From Alkalihalophilus pseudofirmus (lineage in GTDB: Bacteria > Bacillota > Bacilli > Bacillales > Bacillaceae_D), in contig NZ_CP117835.1 in the NCBI RefSeq assembly GCF_029094545.1, positions 1,344,001 to 1,408,000 of the forward strand: DNA of 64,000 nt, given 5' to 3'. The notes below the pieces were generated by a model. It was not told the origin of the DNA, did not search any database, and saw only the letters and a list, made by a program, of their open reading frames with translations. Position 1 is the first letter of the stretch; each line of letters starts with the position of its first letter. A program made the position numbers and the translations under genes. Positions 37,345 through 46,752 of this stretch are shown piece by piece.

Positions 37345-37824
37345 ATGTCAAGCAGTAAAATGAAAAATGTGACGCCGACACAGCAGGCTTATCAACGTCT
37401 TGCCCAAAAGCACGAATTGAAGCGCCCGGTTCTTAAAAACTGTATTCGAGCTTTCTTTATTGGTGGATTAATTTGTTTTTTTGGACAAGGCGTACAAACG
37501 ATGTATTATACCTTTTTTGATTTTACTGAGCGCACAGCAGGCAATCCAACCGTAGCCACGTTAATTTTTATCGCCGTCTTACTAACAGGTTTTGGGGTGT
37601 ATGACAGATTCGCTCAATTTGCAGGAGCTGGTACAGCAGTACCTGTAACAGGCTTTGCTAACTCGGTTGCATCTGCTGCAATTGAACATAGGACTGAGGG
37701 GTACGTTCTTGGGGTGGGCGGCAATATGTTTAAGCTGGCTGGCTCAGTTATCGTATTTGGGACGGTTGCAGCTTTCATTATTGCAATTATAAAAACCGTG
37801 CTGCTTCAGTGGGGAGGGCTGTGA
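37345..37824 (+). CDS. spoVAC: SpoVAC paralogue of second spoVA operon
   Basis: A 159-residue membrane protein with the same motifs as the first copy (GGLICFFGQ, FAGAGTAVPVTGFANSVASAAIEH) but clearly divergent. Expected to form an additional dipicolinate/mechanosensitive pore. AGGAGGG precedes the ATG, 11 bases after the lipoprotein gene. Confidence 0.92.
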   Translation: MSSSKMKNVTPTQQAYQRLAQKHELKRPVLKNCIRAFFIGGLICFFGQGVQTMYYTFFDFTERTAGNPTVATLIFIAVLLTGFGVYDRFAQFAGAGTAVPVTGFANSVASAAIEHRTEGYVLGVGGNMFKLAGSVIVFGTVAAFIIAIIKTVLLQWGGL

Positions 37825-37825
37825 G

Positions 37826-38836
37826 ATGTTAAAGGGACATCAGTCTTGGGTGTTTGAAAATAAGCCAGTGATTACCTCAACTGGTGTTGTTGGAGGTCCG
37901 TTTGAAGCAAATGGTTTGCTATCTAACGACTTTGACCTCCTCCATGAAGACCTTTGGTTAGGGCAGGATTCTTACGAGAAAGCACAACGTGTCCTTCTAG
38001 AAGAATCCGTAACCAGGGCCATTGAAAAAGCAGAGCTAACAAATGGTGATATTCAATTTATGCTGGCAGGAGATCTGCTTAATCAATTAACCCCATCAAG
38101 TTTTGCCTGCCGTATGCTTTGTATTCCTTACCTAGGCATGTTTGGAGCGTGTTCAACATCAATGGAAGGGCTTGCACTAGCTGCGTTTCTAGTGAATGGG
38201 GACGGGGCAAATCATGTAGTGACAGCAGCAACGAGTCATAATGCAGCAACCGAAAAGCAATTCCGTTATCCTACCGAGTATGGCGGACAAAAACCGCCAA
38301 CTGCTCAATGGACTGTTACCGCTTCGGGCGCTGCCATTGTTTCAAAAGAAGGTTCAGGTCCCCACGTTACTTCGGCTACGATTGGCAAGGTTATTGATAT
38401 GGGTTTGTCAGATCCATTTAATATGGGCGGTGCTATGGCTCCGGCAGCTGTTGATACGATTGAATCACATTTTCGTGATTTGGAACTGCCACATGATCAT
38501 TATGATCTTATAGCAACAGGTGACTTAGGAAAGATTGGATTGCCTATTGCAAAAGAAATGCTTGAAGAGAGAGGCATCGCACTAGGGGATGGTGTGTTCC
38601 AAGATTGTGGGTTAATGATTTATCGAGAAGGACAGCCGGTTCTTGCCGGAGCAAGCGGACCGGGGTGTTCTGCTTCAGTAACGTACGGGCATTTACTTAA
38701 CAGAATGAAACGAGGCGAAATTAAGCGAATGTTAATAGTGGCAACTGGAGCACTTCTTTCCCCGTTATCGTTTCAACAAAAGGAAACGATCCCTTGTATC
38801 GCACATGCAGTCTCAATTGAAGCGGGGGGAATGTAA
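37826..38836 (+). CDS. spoVAD: SpoVAD paralogue of second spoVA operon
   Basis: A 336-residue thiolase-fold protein, same length as the first copy, with [35 protein letters not shown] and [20 protein letters not shown]. It should bind dipicolinate. Starts one base after the spoVAC stop. Confidence 0.92.
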   Translation: MLKGHQSWVFENKPVITSTGVVGGPFEANGLLSNDFDLLHEDLWLGQDSYEKAQRVLLEESVTRAIEKAELTNGDIQFMLAGDLLNQLTPSSFACRMLCIPYLGMFGACSTSMEGLALAAFLVNGDGANHVVTAATSHNAATEKQFRYPTEYGGQKPPTAQWTVTASGAAIVSKEGSGPHVTSATIGKVIDMGLSDPFNMGGAMAPAAVDTIESHFRDLELPHDHYDLIATGDLGKIGLPIAKEMLEERGIALGDGVFQDCGLMIYREGQPVLAGASGPGCSASVTYGHLLNRMKRGEIKRMLIVATGALLSPLSFQQKETIPCIAHAVSIEAGGM

Positions 38837-38837
38837 T

Positions 38838-39188
38838 ATGATCTTTATTTGGGCCTTTATTGTTGGCGGTATTATATGTGTGGTTGGACAGTTGTTAATG
38901 GATGTAGGGAAGCTGACTCCGGCACACACCATGAGTACTCTTGTTGTGACAGGGGCAGTTTTAGATGGGTTTGGTCTCTATGAGCCTTTAATTGATTTTG
39001 CCGGAGCTGGTGCCACAGTTCCTATAACAAGCTTTGGGAATGCCTTAGTACACGGTGCGATGGCTGAAGCTGAACAAAATGGATTAATCGGTGTGATAAC
39101 AGGAATATTTGAAGTGACAAGTGCCGGTATCTCTGCAGCCATCATTTTTGGATTCCTCGCATCACTCGTTTTTAAACCTAAAGGGTAG
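38838..39188 (+). CDS. spoVAEB: SpoVAEb paralogue of second spoVA operon
   Basis: A 116-residue membrane protein with [21 protein letters not shown] and [26 protein letters not shown] 38838 lies behind GGGGGGAATG, one base after the spoVAD stop; the frame extends upstream inside spoVAD but without a ribosome site. Confidence 0.92.
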   Translation: MIFIWAFIVGGIICVVGQLLMDVGKLTPAHTMSTLVVTGAVLDGFGLYEPLIDFAGAGATVPITSFGNALVHGAMAEAEQNGLIGVITGIFEVTSAGISAAIIFGFLASLVFKPKG

Positions 39189-39198
39189 GTGATTTAGT

Positions 39199-39405
39199 AT
39201 GTCAGTAGCTGCACAAGTAAAAGGCACTCTATTTTCGCTTAAGGGGATTGACGCTACCTTAACCAAATTAGCCTTGCAATCATCAGACGAAGAAGCAGAG
39301 AAAGTGTATCATCAAGCTTCTCTCAAAACAAGAACCATCATTCAAGAAATGGAGCAGCAGGTCATGTTTTTAGAGCGGGAAGAGCCGCAATATAAAGGGA
39401 ATTAA
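39199..39405 (+). CDS. DUF1657 small protein, second copy
   Basis: A 68-residue helical protein (AAQVKGTLFSLKGIDATLTKLAL... ending EREEPQYKGN) of the same family as 36614-36817. It lies between spoVAEb and the 2Duf gene, the arrangement of spoVA2mob operons. GTAGGTGA precedes the ATG. Confidence 0.85.
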   Translation: MSVAAQVKGTLFSLKGIDATLTKLALQSSDEEAEKVYHQASLKTRTIIQEMEQQVMFLEREEPQYKGN

Positions 39406-39416
39406 GGAGGGATAAA

Positions 39417-40274
39417 ATGCCAGGCTGGGTAGAAGTTGTCGCAAGAAGTATAGGCATCATCATTATTCTGTTTGCCTTTTTCAAAGGCTTTATCCGGAAG
39501 CCTATTGGTGAATGCTCAGCATTTGAATATGGCATAGTAGCTGGCATGAGCGTGATTGGTGCCATTGGAGCTTTTTCTCTTCAATCACCGATTGGATTAG
39601 TTCTTACTGCACTTTTTGTATGGGGGCTTTTGGCAATCGGATTAGCTTATGCTGTTGAAAAAAGCGCAAAGGTCCGTACATTTATTTACGGAAGAGGAAT
39701 TCCATTGATTAAAGATGGGAAAATTCTTGAAGATAATATGACAAAACAACATGTAACAAGTGATGAACTATTAAGAAGATTACGCTCAAAAGATGTATTT
39801 CAAACGGCTGATGTAGAGTTTGCGGTGTTAGAATCTAATGGAGAGTTAAATGTATTATTAAAATCAGATAAGCAGCCGATCTCACCAAGTGCCTTGCAAA
39901 TAAAGGTTGCACAAACAAAACAGCCAGAAACCGTCATTAAAGACGGAGAGATTTTGGATGAACCTTTAGCAACAAGAGGTCTTAACCGCGAATGGCTGGA
40001 GACGGAATTGAGTAAAATCGATGTTTCAGTCGAAAATGTGTTTCTAGCTCAAGTTGATAAAGACGGGCAGTTAACAGTTGATTTATTTGATGATCAATTA
40101 ACCGTACCACAACCGACTGAGCTAGCTTTGCTTTCTGCAAGCTTAAAAAAAGTGCAAGCAGATCTCTCGTTATTTGCGCTAGATACGGAAAATATGCGTT
40201 CTAGAGAGCGCTATGAATGGTGTGAAAAAGAAGTAACTGAGTTGATAAATGATTTGAAACCATACACTTCTTAA
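39417..40274 (+). CDS. 2Duf protein: DUF421 fused to DUF1657
   Basis: A 285-residue protein: three membrane segments, a DUF421 cytoplasmic domain (FIYGRGIPLIKDGKI, VFQTADVEFAVLESNGELNVL) to about residue 225, then a DUF1657-like helical tail (LALLSASLKKVQADLSLFAL). The same architecture, called 2Duf, has been linked to wet-heat and oxidant resistance of the spore inner membrane. AAGGAGGG precedes the ATG. It ends the operon; its stop overlaps that of the convergent DUF421 gene by four bases. Confidence 0.85.
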   Translation: MPGWVEVVARSIGIIIILFAFFKGFIRKPIGECSAFEYGIVAGMSVIGAIGAFSLQSPIGLVLTALFVWGLLAIGLAYAVEKSAKVRTFIYGRGIPLIKDGKILEDNMTKQHVTSDELLRRLRSKDVFQTADVEFAVLESNGELNVLLKSDKQPISPSALQIKVAQTKQPETVIKDGEILDEPLATRGLNREWLETELSKIDVSVENVFLAQVDKDGQLTVDLFDDQLTVPQPTELALLSASLKKVQADLSLFALDTENMRSRERYEWCEKEVTELINDLKPYTS

Positions 40275-40987
40275 TGCTGAATTAATTCATGTTCTTCGTC
40301 TTTACGCGAATAAGCTAATTGCAGGTCCCCTTCATCATTTATCGTGCATAAAAAAATAGTATCGATTCGAATCACTCCCATCTTCTCTAAGCGGCGAAGG
40401 AGTGATTCTTTATTCATACCGAGCTCTTCAATCACTTCCTCACGAAACTCACCTTCAATAACAATGGGATAAGAAATTCCAGAATATTTCTTTTTAATTC
40501 CAAGATCTTCAATGCTTGGCACAGCTTTATTTGGTTTCCGTTGTACACTGATATCCCCGTTTGCTTCTATAATAGCCAATTTCACATCTCCAATATCAAA
40601 CACATCTTTTTGCCTAAGCATCTGTAAGACATTATCAATGGAATAACGGATCGAAGCCACATTATCGACTAACATTTTCCCATCTTTTACAACGACGGTC
40701 GGCTCAAATGTAATCCACTTACCAAATGGGCGGTTTCTTATCACTTTTAATGCTACAACTTTTTGAAACAAAGCAATGGCAATGATTGCATAGGCAGTAT
40801 GAATATGACTCACTGTAGGATCTGCAATATCCGCACCGGTTACAGACGCAAGTGTCACAATAACTAAAAAGTCAAATATAGGTACTTGCCCGATGGAACG
40901 TTTCCCCATCGTTAAGGTCATAAATAATAAGAGGGGGAGAATGGTGAATATCCGCCCGGTTACAAGCGCGAGTTCTTGAAAAATCAT
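40271..40987 (-). CDS. DUF421 (YetF-like) membrane protein
   Basis: A 238-residue protein with three membrane segments and DUF421 domain (FDFLVIVTLASVTGADIADP, VFDIGDVKLAIIEANGDISV, LRRLEKMGVIRIDTIFLCTINDEG). It is convergent with and overlaps the 2Duf gene. GAGGAG precedes the ATG. Probably part of the spore-membrane set, but no promoter evidence. Confidence 0.82.
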   Translation of the reverse strand: MIFQELALVTGRIFTILPLLLFMTLTMGKRSIGQVPIFDFLVIVTLASVTGADIADPTVSHIHTAYAIIAIALFQKVVALKVIRNRPFGKWITFEPTVVVKDGKMLVDNVASIRYSIDNVLQMLRQKDVFDIGDVKLAIIEANGDISVQRKPNKAVPSIEDLGIKKKYSGISYPIVIEGEFREEVIEELGMNKESLLRRLEKMGVIRIDTIFLCTINDEGDLQLAYSRKDEEHELIQH

Positions 40988-41086
40988 CTTTTTTCTCCTC
41001 TCACAAACTAATATGAACGATTATTGCTAGATAATATTTGTTAGTATGTTCCAGTTCCTGCATGATCATGCGAGGAGTTAATCAAG

Positions 41087-41114
41087 TCATATATATGGTT
41101 GTCTTGCATAAACT
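41087..41114 (+). promoter_or_regulatory. Putative sigma-E promoter of dacB
   Basis: TCATATA (-35-like, KMATATT) and CATAAACT (-10-like, CATACANT) separated by 13 bases, about 90 bases before dacB. dacB is a sigma-E gene in B. subtilis. Spacing is one base short of the usual 14, so tentative. Confidence 0.4.
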
Positions 41115-41201
41115 TGTCTTACAGATAGATAGGTGCCATTCAGCGACATAAACACGAACAAATGCAGTTAAGACATTTTTTAGACGGGACGGGGATAATA
41201 T

Positions 41202-42350
41202 ATGATGAAAAAAACCGTGGTCATTGGACTAATTTATTTTCTTCTTTCATTTTCAATTGCTCCTCAAGTTGAGGTTGAAGCTAGGAATTTCTCCGTTTCT
41301 GCTGAGGCAGCCATTATGATGGAGCAGGAATCAGGAAGAATCTTGTATGCGAAAAATGACCAGACTTCTTTGAGAATCGCGAGTATTACAAAAATCATGA
41401 CAGCTCTACTCGCAATTGAGTCAGGCAAGATGCAGGAGCAAGTGAAAATTTCAACGAATGCGGAGGGGACAGAAGGGTCTTCTATTTATTTACGAGCTGG
41501 AGAGTCTATGCTTTTAGAAGATTTGGTTTACGGCCTCATGTTACGAAGCGGAAATGATGCGGCGGTAGCAATAGCTGAACATGTCGGGGGCAGTTTAGAA
41601 GGGTTTGTCTATTTGATGAATGAAAAAGCAAGAGAACTTGGGATGAATCAAACACAGTTTCAAAATCCTCACGGGCTAGATGATCATGAAGACCATTATT
41701 CGTCTGCTTATGACATGGCATTATTAACTCGTTATGCCATGGAAAGCCCGCTTTATCAGGAAATTTCTTCCGCTAAAACCCACAGAGTAGACGGAGATCA
41801 GATTCGCGTTTGGCATAATAAAAATCGGTTGTTAACGGAGCTGTATGAATATTCAACAGGTGGGAAGACCGGATTTACGAAAAGAGCTAGAAGAACGCTT
41901 GTATCGACAGCCTCAAAAGATGATCTTGATTTAATCGTAGTTACTCTAAATGCGCCAAGCGATTGGCATGATCATATGAATCTATTTAACTGGGCATTTG
42001 ATTCCTTTTCTCTTGAAACATTAGTAGAAGAGGGGATGTTTAAAGATATAAAAGATGAGTTTTACAAAGACCATGTGTTCAGTCCCTATACATTTGAATA
42101 TCCGTTATTAGGTTCTGAAAAAGAAATGGTCCAACAAAAGATTACTCTTTACCACCCTCCCACAGAGGAAGAGCGTGATCAATACGTGCCGCCTCATCCT
42201 GTTGGAAAAGTAGACATTACATTGTCGGGAGAAAAAATTGGCCAGGTTCCACTGTATTATCACCCGCCAGAGGTTGTAGAGAAGCAAGGATTTTGGTCGC
42301 GTTTCCTTAGCATTTTCTCGCTCACGCTTGGGGTGAGAGGAATTGATTAA
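41202..42350 (+). CDS. dacB: D-alanyl-D-alanine carboxypeptidase DacB (spore cortex PBP5*)
   Basis: A 382-residue penicillin-binding protein: signal peptide (about 1-27), SITK (SxxK), SGND (SxN) and KTGFT motifs, and a C-terminal beta domain. In the mother cell it controls cross-linking of spore cortex. Followed by spmA and spmB in overlapping arrangement, the conserved dacB operon. The first of two consecutive ATGs is used, 8 bases after GGGG. Confidence 0.92.
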   Translation: MMKKTVVIGLIYFLLSFSIAPQVEVEARNFSVSAEAAIMMEQESGRILYAKNDQTSLRIASITKIMTALLAIESGKMQEQVKISTNAEGTEGSSIYLRAGESMLLEDLVYGLMLRSGNDAAVAIAEHVGGSLEGFVYLMNEKARELGMNQTQFQNPHGLDDHEDHYSSAYDMALLTRYAMESPLYQEISSAKTHRVDGDQIRVWHNKNRLLTELYEYSTGGKTGFTKRARRTLVSTASKDDLDLIVVTLNAPSDWHDHMNLFNWAFDSFSLETLVEEGMFKDIKDEFYKDHVFSPYTFEYPLLGSEKEMVQQKITLYHPPTEEERDQYVPPHPVGKVDITLSGEKIGQVPLYYHPPEVVEKQGFWSRFLSIFSLTLGVRGID

Positions 42351-42936
42351 TAAAATTTGGGTGGGCATGCTTGTGATCGGCATTGTCTTTGCGGGATTTA
42401 ATGGAAAGATGGCTGAAGTGAATGAGGCCATCTTCGCTGGCGCTAAGGATGCTGTGGCAATATGCATCGGGTTAATAAGTATATTGGTATTTTGGCTTGG
42501 ACTGATGAAAATTGCACAAGTCGCTGGGATGCTAAAGGGCTTAGCAAGGCTTATGCGCCCAGTGGCTGTAAGATTATTTCCTGAAGTTCCTCCCAATCAT
42601 CCGGCAATGGGCTATATCCTATCTAATATGACTGCAAATTTATTTGGCTTAGGAAATGCCGCCACTCCTATGGGAATTAAGGCGATGGAACAGCTTAAAG
42701 ATTTAAATGAAGGCAGAGACTCTGCCAGTCGTTCCATGATTACCCTGCTTGCTATTAATACAGCGAGCATAACGTTGATTCCAACAACAGTCATCTCAAT
42801 CAGAATGAGTTATGGCTCTGTTTCACCTACAGAAATCGTAGGGACGACTCTTTTAGCTACTACTTGTTCTACAGTCGGTGCTATTTTAATAGATCGGTAT
42901 TTTTATTACCGGAGAGTAAGGAAGGGGAGAGCATAG
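42343..42936 (+). CDS. spmA: Spore maturation protein A
   Basis: A 197-residue membrane protein of the SpmA/nucleoside-gate family (VFWLGLMKIAQ, NMTANLFGLGNAATPMGIKAM). With SpmB it contributes to spore core dehydration. The TTG at 42343 is the start, since the N-terminus then reads MINKIW as in B. subtilis; it overlaps dacB by 8 bases. Confidence 0.92.
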   Translation: MINKIWVGMLVIGIVFAGFNGKMAEVNEAIFAGAKDAVAICIGLISILVFWLGLMKIAQVAGMLKGLARLMRPVAVRLFPEVPPNHPAMGYILSNMTANLFGLGNAATPMGIKAMEQLKDLNEGRDSASRSMITLLAINTASITLIPTTVISIRMSYGSVSPTEIVGTTLLATTCSTVGAILIDRYFYYRRVRKGRA

Positions 42937-43470
42937 GTGAGCATACTGACAGTCGTCTCCATCTGGTTTATCCCTGTTTTAATTGGTGTCATTTTAGTTT
43001 ATGGCACCTACAAGCGAGTTCCGACTTATGAAACATTTGTGGAAGGTGCTAAAGAGGGATTTGGTATGGCTATTTCCATTATTCCTTACCTTGTCGGAAT
43101 GCTTGTGGCTATTTCAGTATTTCGGGCATCTGGTGCAATGGAGTTTTTAATTGAGTTGATGAAACCATTTTTACAAATGGCAGGGGTCCCATCAGAAATT
43201 GTTCCTCTTGCAATGATCAGGCCGATTTCAGGTACAGGAGCATTAGGGATGACGAGTGACCTTATTGCAACCTATGGGCCGGATTCTTTTATTGGCAGAC
43301 TCGCTTCGACCATGCAGGGAAGTACAGATACGACTTTATATGTACTGACTGTATATTTCGGAGCAGTCGGGATCAAGAAGATGGGGGATGCCCTTAAAGT
43401 CGGTTTGCTCGCTGATGTTGTCGGAATTATAGCATCTATTATTATCGTAACCATAGTATTTGGTGTATAG
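42937..43470 (+). CDS. spmB: Spore maturation protein B
   Basis: A 177-residue membrane protein of the same gate family (IIPYLVGMLVAISVFRASGAM, RPISGTGALGM, GSTDTTLYVL). Partner of SpmA. Start GTG directly after the spmA stop, with GGAAGGGGAG upstream. Terminator follows. Confidence 0.92.
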   Translation: MSILTVVSIWFIPVLIGVILVYGTYKRVPTYETFVEGAKEGFGMAISIIPYLVGMLVAISVFRASGAMEFLIELMKPFLQMAGVPSEIVPLAMIRPISGTGALGMTSDLIATYGPDSFIGRLASTMQGSTDTTLYVLTVYFGAVGIKKMGDALKVGLLADVVGIIASIIIVTIVFGV

Positions 43471-43502
43471 AGCCTGACTGTATTTACTAGTTAGGCTTTT
43501 TG
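43471..43502 (+). terminator. Terminator of dacB-spmAB
   Basis: AGCCTGACT and AGTTAGGCT stem (one G-T pair), then TTTTT. Confidence 0.8.
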
Positions 43503-43556
43503 TATGCAATAAATTTCCTTTTACTAGGTGATAATGGTGACAAAAGCTTGAACGAC

Positions 43557-43599
43557 CCCCAACTGTTATCGCTTCTGCTTGAGAATTAACAGTTTGGGG
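43557..43599 (+). repeat. Inverted repeat in rluB leader
   Basis: CCCCAACTGTTA pairs with TAACAGTTTGGGG (one bulged T) around 18 bases, about 30 bases before rluB. No T run. Confidence 0.55.
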
Positions 43600-43630
43600 A
43601 GTATGATGGTACATGAGGTGAATGAATAGA

Positions 43631-44359
43631 ATGGAACGGTTACAAAAAGTGATAGCACAAGCAGGGATCACGTCAAGGCGGAAAGCAGAGACGATGATTA
43701 CCGAAGGAAAAGTAAAAGTGAATGGACAAGTTGTACGGGAGTTAGGAGTTAAGGTCAATCCTAATAAAGACGAGATTGAAGTAGAAGGAGTTCCGATTGA
43801 TAAAGAAGAACCGGTTTACTATTTAATGTATAAACCACAAGGTGTGATCTCTAGTGTCAAAGATGAAAAAGGACGTAAGGTCGTCACTGATTTCTTAGAG
43901 ATCGAACAGCGAGTATTTCCAATCGGACGCTTGGATTATGATACATCTGGTCTTATTTTGTTAACAAATGATGGAGAGTTTGCTAATCAGCTGATGCATC
44001 CAAAGTTTAAAATTGACAAAGTGTATGTGGCAAAAGTAAAAGGCATCCCAGCTCGCGAAAGTTTGAAAAAGCTGCAGCATGGCGTCGTGCTTGAAGATGG
44101 AAAGACAGCTCCTGCAAAAGTTAAGCTGGTCTCAATGGATAAGAAAAAACAAACAGCTATAGTTCAATTGACGATTCATGAAGGCAGAAATAGACAGGTC
44201 CGTCGTATGTTTGAAGCAATCGGGCACCCGGTAATGAAGCTGAAACGCGAGCAATACAGCTTTTTAAATTTACGCAGTATGAACCCTGGAGATGTGCGTC
44301 CTCTTAAGCCGATAGAAGTGAAGCATCTGCGAGAATTAGCTGTCACGAAACCGTCATAA
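43631..44359 (+). CDS. rluB: Ribosomal large subunit pseudouridine synthase B
   Basis: A 242-residue protein: N-terminal S4 domain (ERLQKVIAQAGITSRRKAETMI) and RsuA/RluB catalytic domain with the active Asp in GRLDYDTSGLILLTNDG. It modifies a uridine of 23S rRNA near the peptidyl-transferase centre. The second in-frame ATG (43631) has the proper distance to GAGGTG. Confidence 0.93.
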   Translation: MERLQKVIAQAGITSRRKAETMITEGKVKVNGQVVRELGVKVNPNKDEIEVEGVPIDKEEPVYYLMYKPQGVISSVKDEKGRKVVTDFLEIEQRVFPIGRLDYDTSGLILLTNDGEFANQLMHPKFKIDKVYVAKVKGIPARESLKKLQHGVVLEDGKTAPAKVKLVSMDKKKQTAIVQLTIHEGRNRQVRRMFEAIGHPVMKLKREQYSFLNLRSMNPGDVRPLKPIEVKHLRELAVTKPS

Positions 44360-44391
44360 ACTTAAAATGTTGTGCGTGTGAACAACGCTAT

Positions 44392-44410
44392 AATAGTGAT
44401 AATCACTATT
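44392..44410 (+). promoter_or_regulatory. Fur-box-like palindrome at resA promoter
   Basis: A perfect 9-1-9 inverted repeat, AATAGTGAT-A-ATCACTATT, overlaps a TATAAT -10 element (44389-44394). It matches the classical 19-bp Fur consensus at 15 positions by my count. About 30 bases before resA. Confidence 0.6.
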
Positions 44411-44441
44411 AATTAGTGTAGAAAAGGGGAGATAGACTTAA

Positions 44442-44975
44442 ATGAAACGTAAAAGATTAATCATGCGAACTTCTATACTTGCTGTGATTGCGCTCGCCCT
44501 TGCCTATACGTTTTACTCAAACTATATAGCTGACCACAGTGTAGCACGAGCAGGAAATGATGCGGTCAATTTCGCGTTAACTGATCTAGAGGGAGAGCGG
44601 ATTGAACTTGATGAGTATAGGGGACAAGGGGTATTTCTTAACTTCTGGGGTACTTACTGCCCGCCTTGTGTAAAAGAAATGCCTATCATGGAAGATTTGT
44701 ATGATGAATACAAAGAACAAGGTGTTGAAATTATTGCTGTAAACGTGAATGAACCTGAATTGACGGTTAATCAATTTGTGAACCGCTTGAATCTTACTTT
44801 CCCGATTGCTATTGATAAGGGGATGAGAGTTAGTGATGCTTATGGCATTTCACCACTGCCAACGACAATATTAATTGATGAGCACGGGGAAATTGTAAAA
44901 GTTCATACTGGCGGAATGACTGATTCACAAGTAAGAGAGTTCTTAGAGCTTATTAAGCCAAGTACGAATAGTTAA
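44442..44975 (+). CDS. resA: Thiol-disulfide oxidoreductase ResA
   Basis: A 177-residue membrane-anchored thioredoxin-like protein: N-terminal anchor (about 8-28), active site WGTYCPPCVKEMP, cis-Pro in SPLPTTI. It reduces the apocytochrome c heme-binding cysteines. First gene of resABC. GGGGAG upstream of the ATG. Confidence 0.93.
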   Translation: MKRKRLIMRTSILAVIALALAYTFYSNYIADHSVARAGNDAVNFALTDLEGERIELDEYRGQGVFLNFWGTYCPPCVKEMPIMEDLYDEYKEQGVEIIAVNVNEPELTVNQFVNRLNLTFPIAIDKGMRVSDAYGISPLPTTILIDEHGEIVKVHTGGMTDSQVREFLELIKPSTNS

Positions 44976-45011
44976 TTGAAGTTAATCGAAGGGTAAATCG
45001 AGGTGTAAGGC

Positions 45012-46724
45012 ATGAAGAAAGTTACCTGTGAATGCGGCCACCAGAATCCTCTTGGGACGGAGATTTGTGAATCCTGCGGTAAACCGATTGAGGAAAATTC
45101 AGAACCAAAGACGCTTCTAAATATGAGGTATGAAGGTGTAGCACGCCGTTCACAAACATATACAACAACGATTATCGACAAAATATGGATGTTCTTTTCA
45201 TCTGTTAAAGTAGGAATTTGGCTGATTGTACTTACATTAGTAGCTTCGGCATTAGGGACATTATTTCCTCAAGAAATGTATATCCCGCCTACTGCTAACC
45301 CATCTATTTACTATGCAGAAGAATATGGGTATTTGGGTGAAATATATTACTTATTAGGTTTTCATAATTTATACAGTTCATGGTGGTACATGCTTCTTGT
45401 CGCAGGACTTGGTATTTCTCTAATTATTGCTAGTCTTGACCGAGTGGTTCCTTTGCACCGCGCATTGAAAACACAAAGAGTAACAAGACATGCGAACTTC
45501 ATGAAACGCCAGCGTGTATATGGAACATCAAGTATTTCTAAAGAAGAGGTTGACGAGGCATTCAGCAAAGTCCGTGAACGCCTGGAAAATAATAAATATA
45601 AGGTCTCAGAAGAAAATGGAAACTTAGTGGCAGAAAAAGGCCGCTTTTCCCGCTGGGGTCCTTATGTGAATCATGTGGGACTTATTGTTTTTTTAATTGG
45701 CTGTATGCTGCGTTACTTCCCTGGAATGTACATTGATGAGCATGTATGGATCCGTGAGGGTGATCAAGTAGTTGTTCCGGGCACAGATGGCCAGTATTAT
45801 ATTGAAAACGAACAATTCTTATTAGAATTTTATGATGAGGACGATGAAACTTTCGGTGAAGCGATCCAACGCGGCGGCGGAGCTGTCGTCAGCAACTTCC
45901 AAACAGATGCCATTTTGTACGAGCGCCAGGATGCAGATACAGTTGGTGACTTAGGAGAACTAGTACCAGTTGCTGAACATGAAATCCGCGTTAACTTCCC
46001 GATGAGTCATAATGGATTTAATTTTTATCAGCTTGATTATAAGTTAAATGAATTAAAGACGATGAGTTTTACAGTTGAGAATAAAGAGACAGGGGAAACG
46101 CAGGGCCGTATGGACATAGATTTGTATAACCCGCAGTCAAGCTATGATTTAGGTGACGGGTATGAAGTGAAGATTCGTGATTATTTCCCTGACTATTTCT
46201 TAAATAATGATAATGTTCCATCAACCCGTTCAAAAATCCCTGATAATCCAGTCTTTATTTTCGAGATGATTACCCCTGAAACACCAGAGGGTGAAGTAAG
46301 CTTTGTAGGGATTCGTCAAAACTTAGAGCCGCTTGGTGAAAATCAATACAAGATGACGTTCTTAGATGTTGAAACGAATAATGTTACGGCTCTTGGAGTG
46401 AGAAAAGACCGAACGCTTCCACTTCTTATTGCGGGCGGTGTCATCTTTATGATCGGATTGATTCAAGGGTCTTATTGGGCGCATCGAAGAATATGGATTC
46501 AACGAATTAACGGCGAAGTGTGGATTGCTGGTCATACGAATAAAAACTGGCTGACCCTGCGTCGTGATATTGATGAAGCGATCAAAGAAACGAACTTAAC
46601 TTCTCCAAAAGATCAGGTAGAAGAAAAAGAAGCGAGCTTAGAAAGTAAAGATAGTACATTTGAAAATGATCCATTAGAGAAAGACCATATTGACAATAAT
46701 ACAGATAACGAGAGTAAAAAATAA
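45012..46724 (+). CDS. resB: Cytochrome c biogenesis protein ResB
   Basis: A 570-residue System II cytochrome c assembly protein. It has an N-terminal zinc-ribbon (CECGH...CESCGK), then membrane segments flanking a large extracytoplasmic domain, and a long acidic C-terminal tail. With ResC it exports and ligates heme. Heme-relevant histidine is likely in the NHVGLIVFLIG membrane segment. Confidence 0.93.
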   Translation: MKKVTCECGHQNPLGTEICESCGKPIEENSEPKTLLNMRYEGVARRSQTYTTTIIDKIWMFFSSVKVGIWLIVLTLVASALGTLFPQEMYIPPTANPSIYYAEEYGYLGEIYYLLGFHNLYSSWWYMLLVAGLGISLIIASLDRVVPLHRALKTQRVTRHANFMKRQRVYGTSSISKEEVDEAFSKVRERLENNKYKVSEENGNLVAEKGRFSRWGPYVNHVGLIVFLIGCMLRYFPGMYIDEHVWIREGDQVVVPGTDGQYYIENEQFLLEFYDEDDETFGEAIQRGGGAVVSNFQTDAILYERQDADTVGDLGELVPVAEHEIRVNFPMSHNGFNFYQLDYKLNELKTMSFTVENKETGETQGRMDIDLYNPQSSYDLGDGYEVKIRDYFPDYFLNNDNVPSTRSKIPDNPVFIFEMITPETPEGEVSFVGIRQNLEPLGENQYKMTFLDVETNNVTALGVRKDRTLPLLIAGGVIFMIGLIQGSYWAHRRIWIQRINGEVWIAGHTNKNWLTLRRDIDEAIKETNLTSPKDQVEEKEASLESKDSTFENDPLEKDHIDNNTDNESKK

Positions 46725-46752
46725 GATTTAAGACAAGCTAGGAGGGTAAAAA

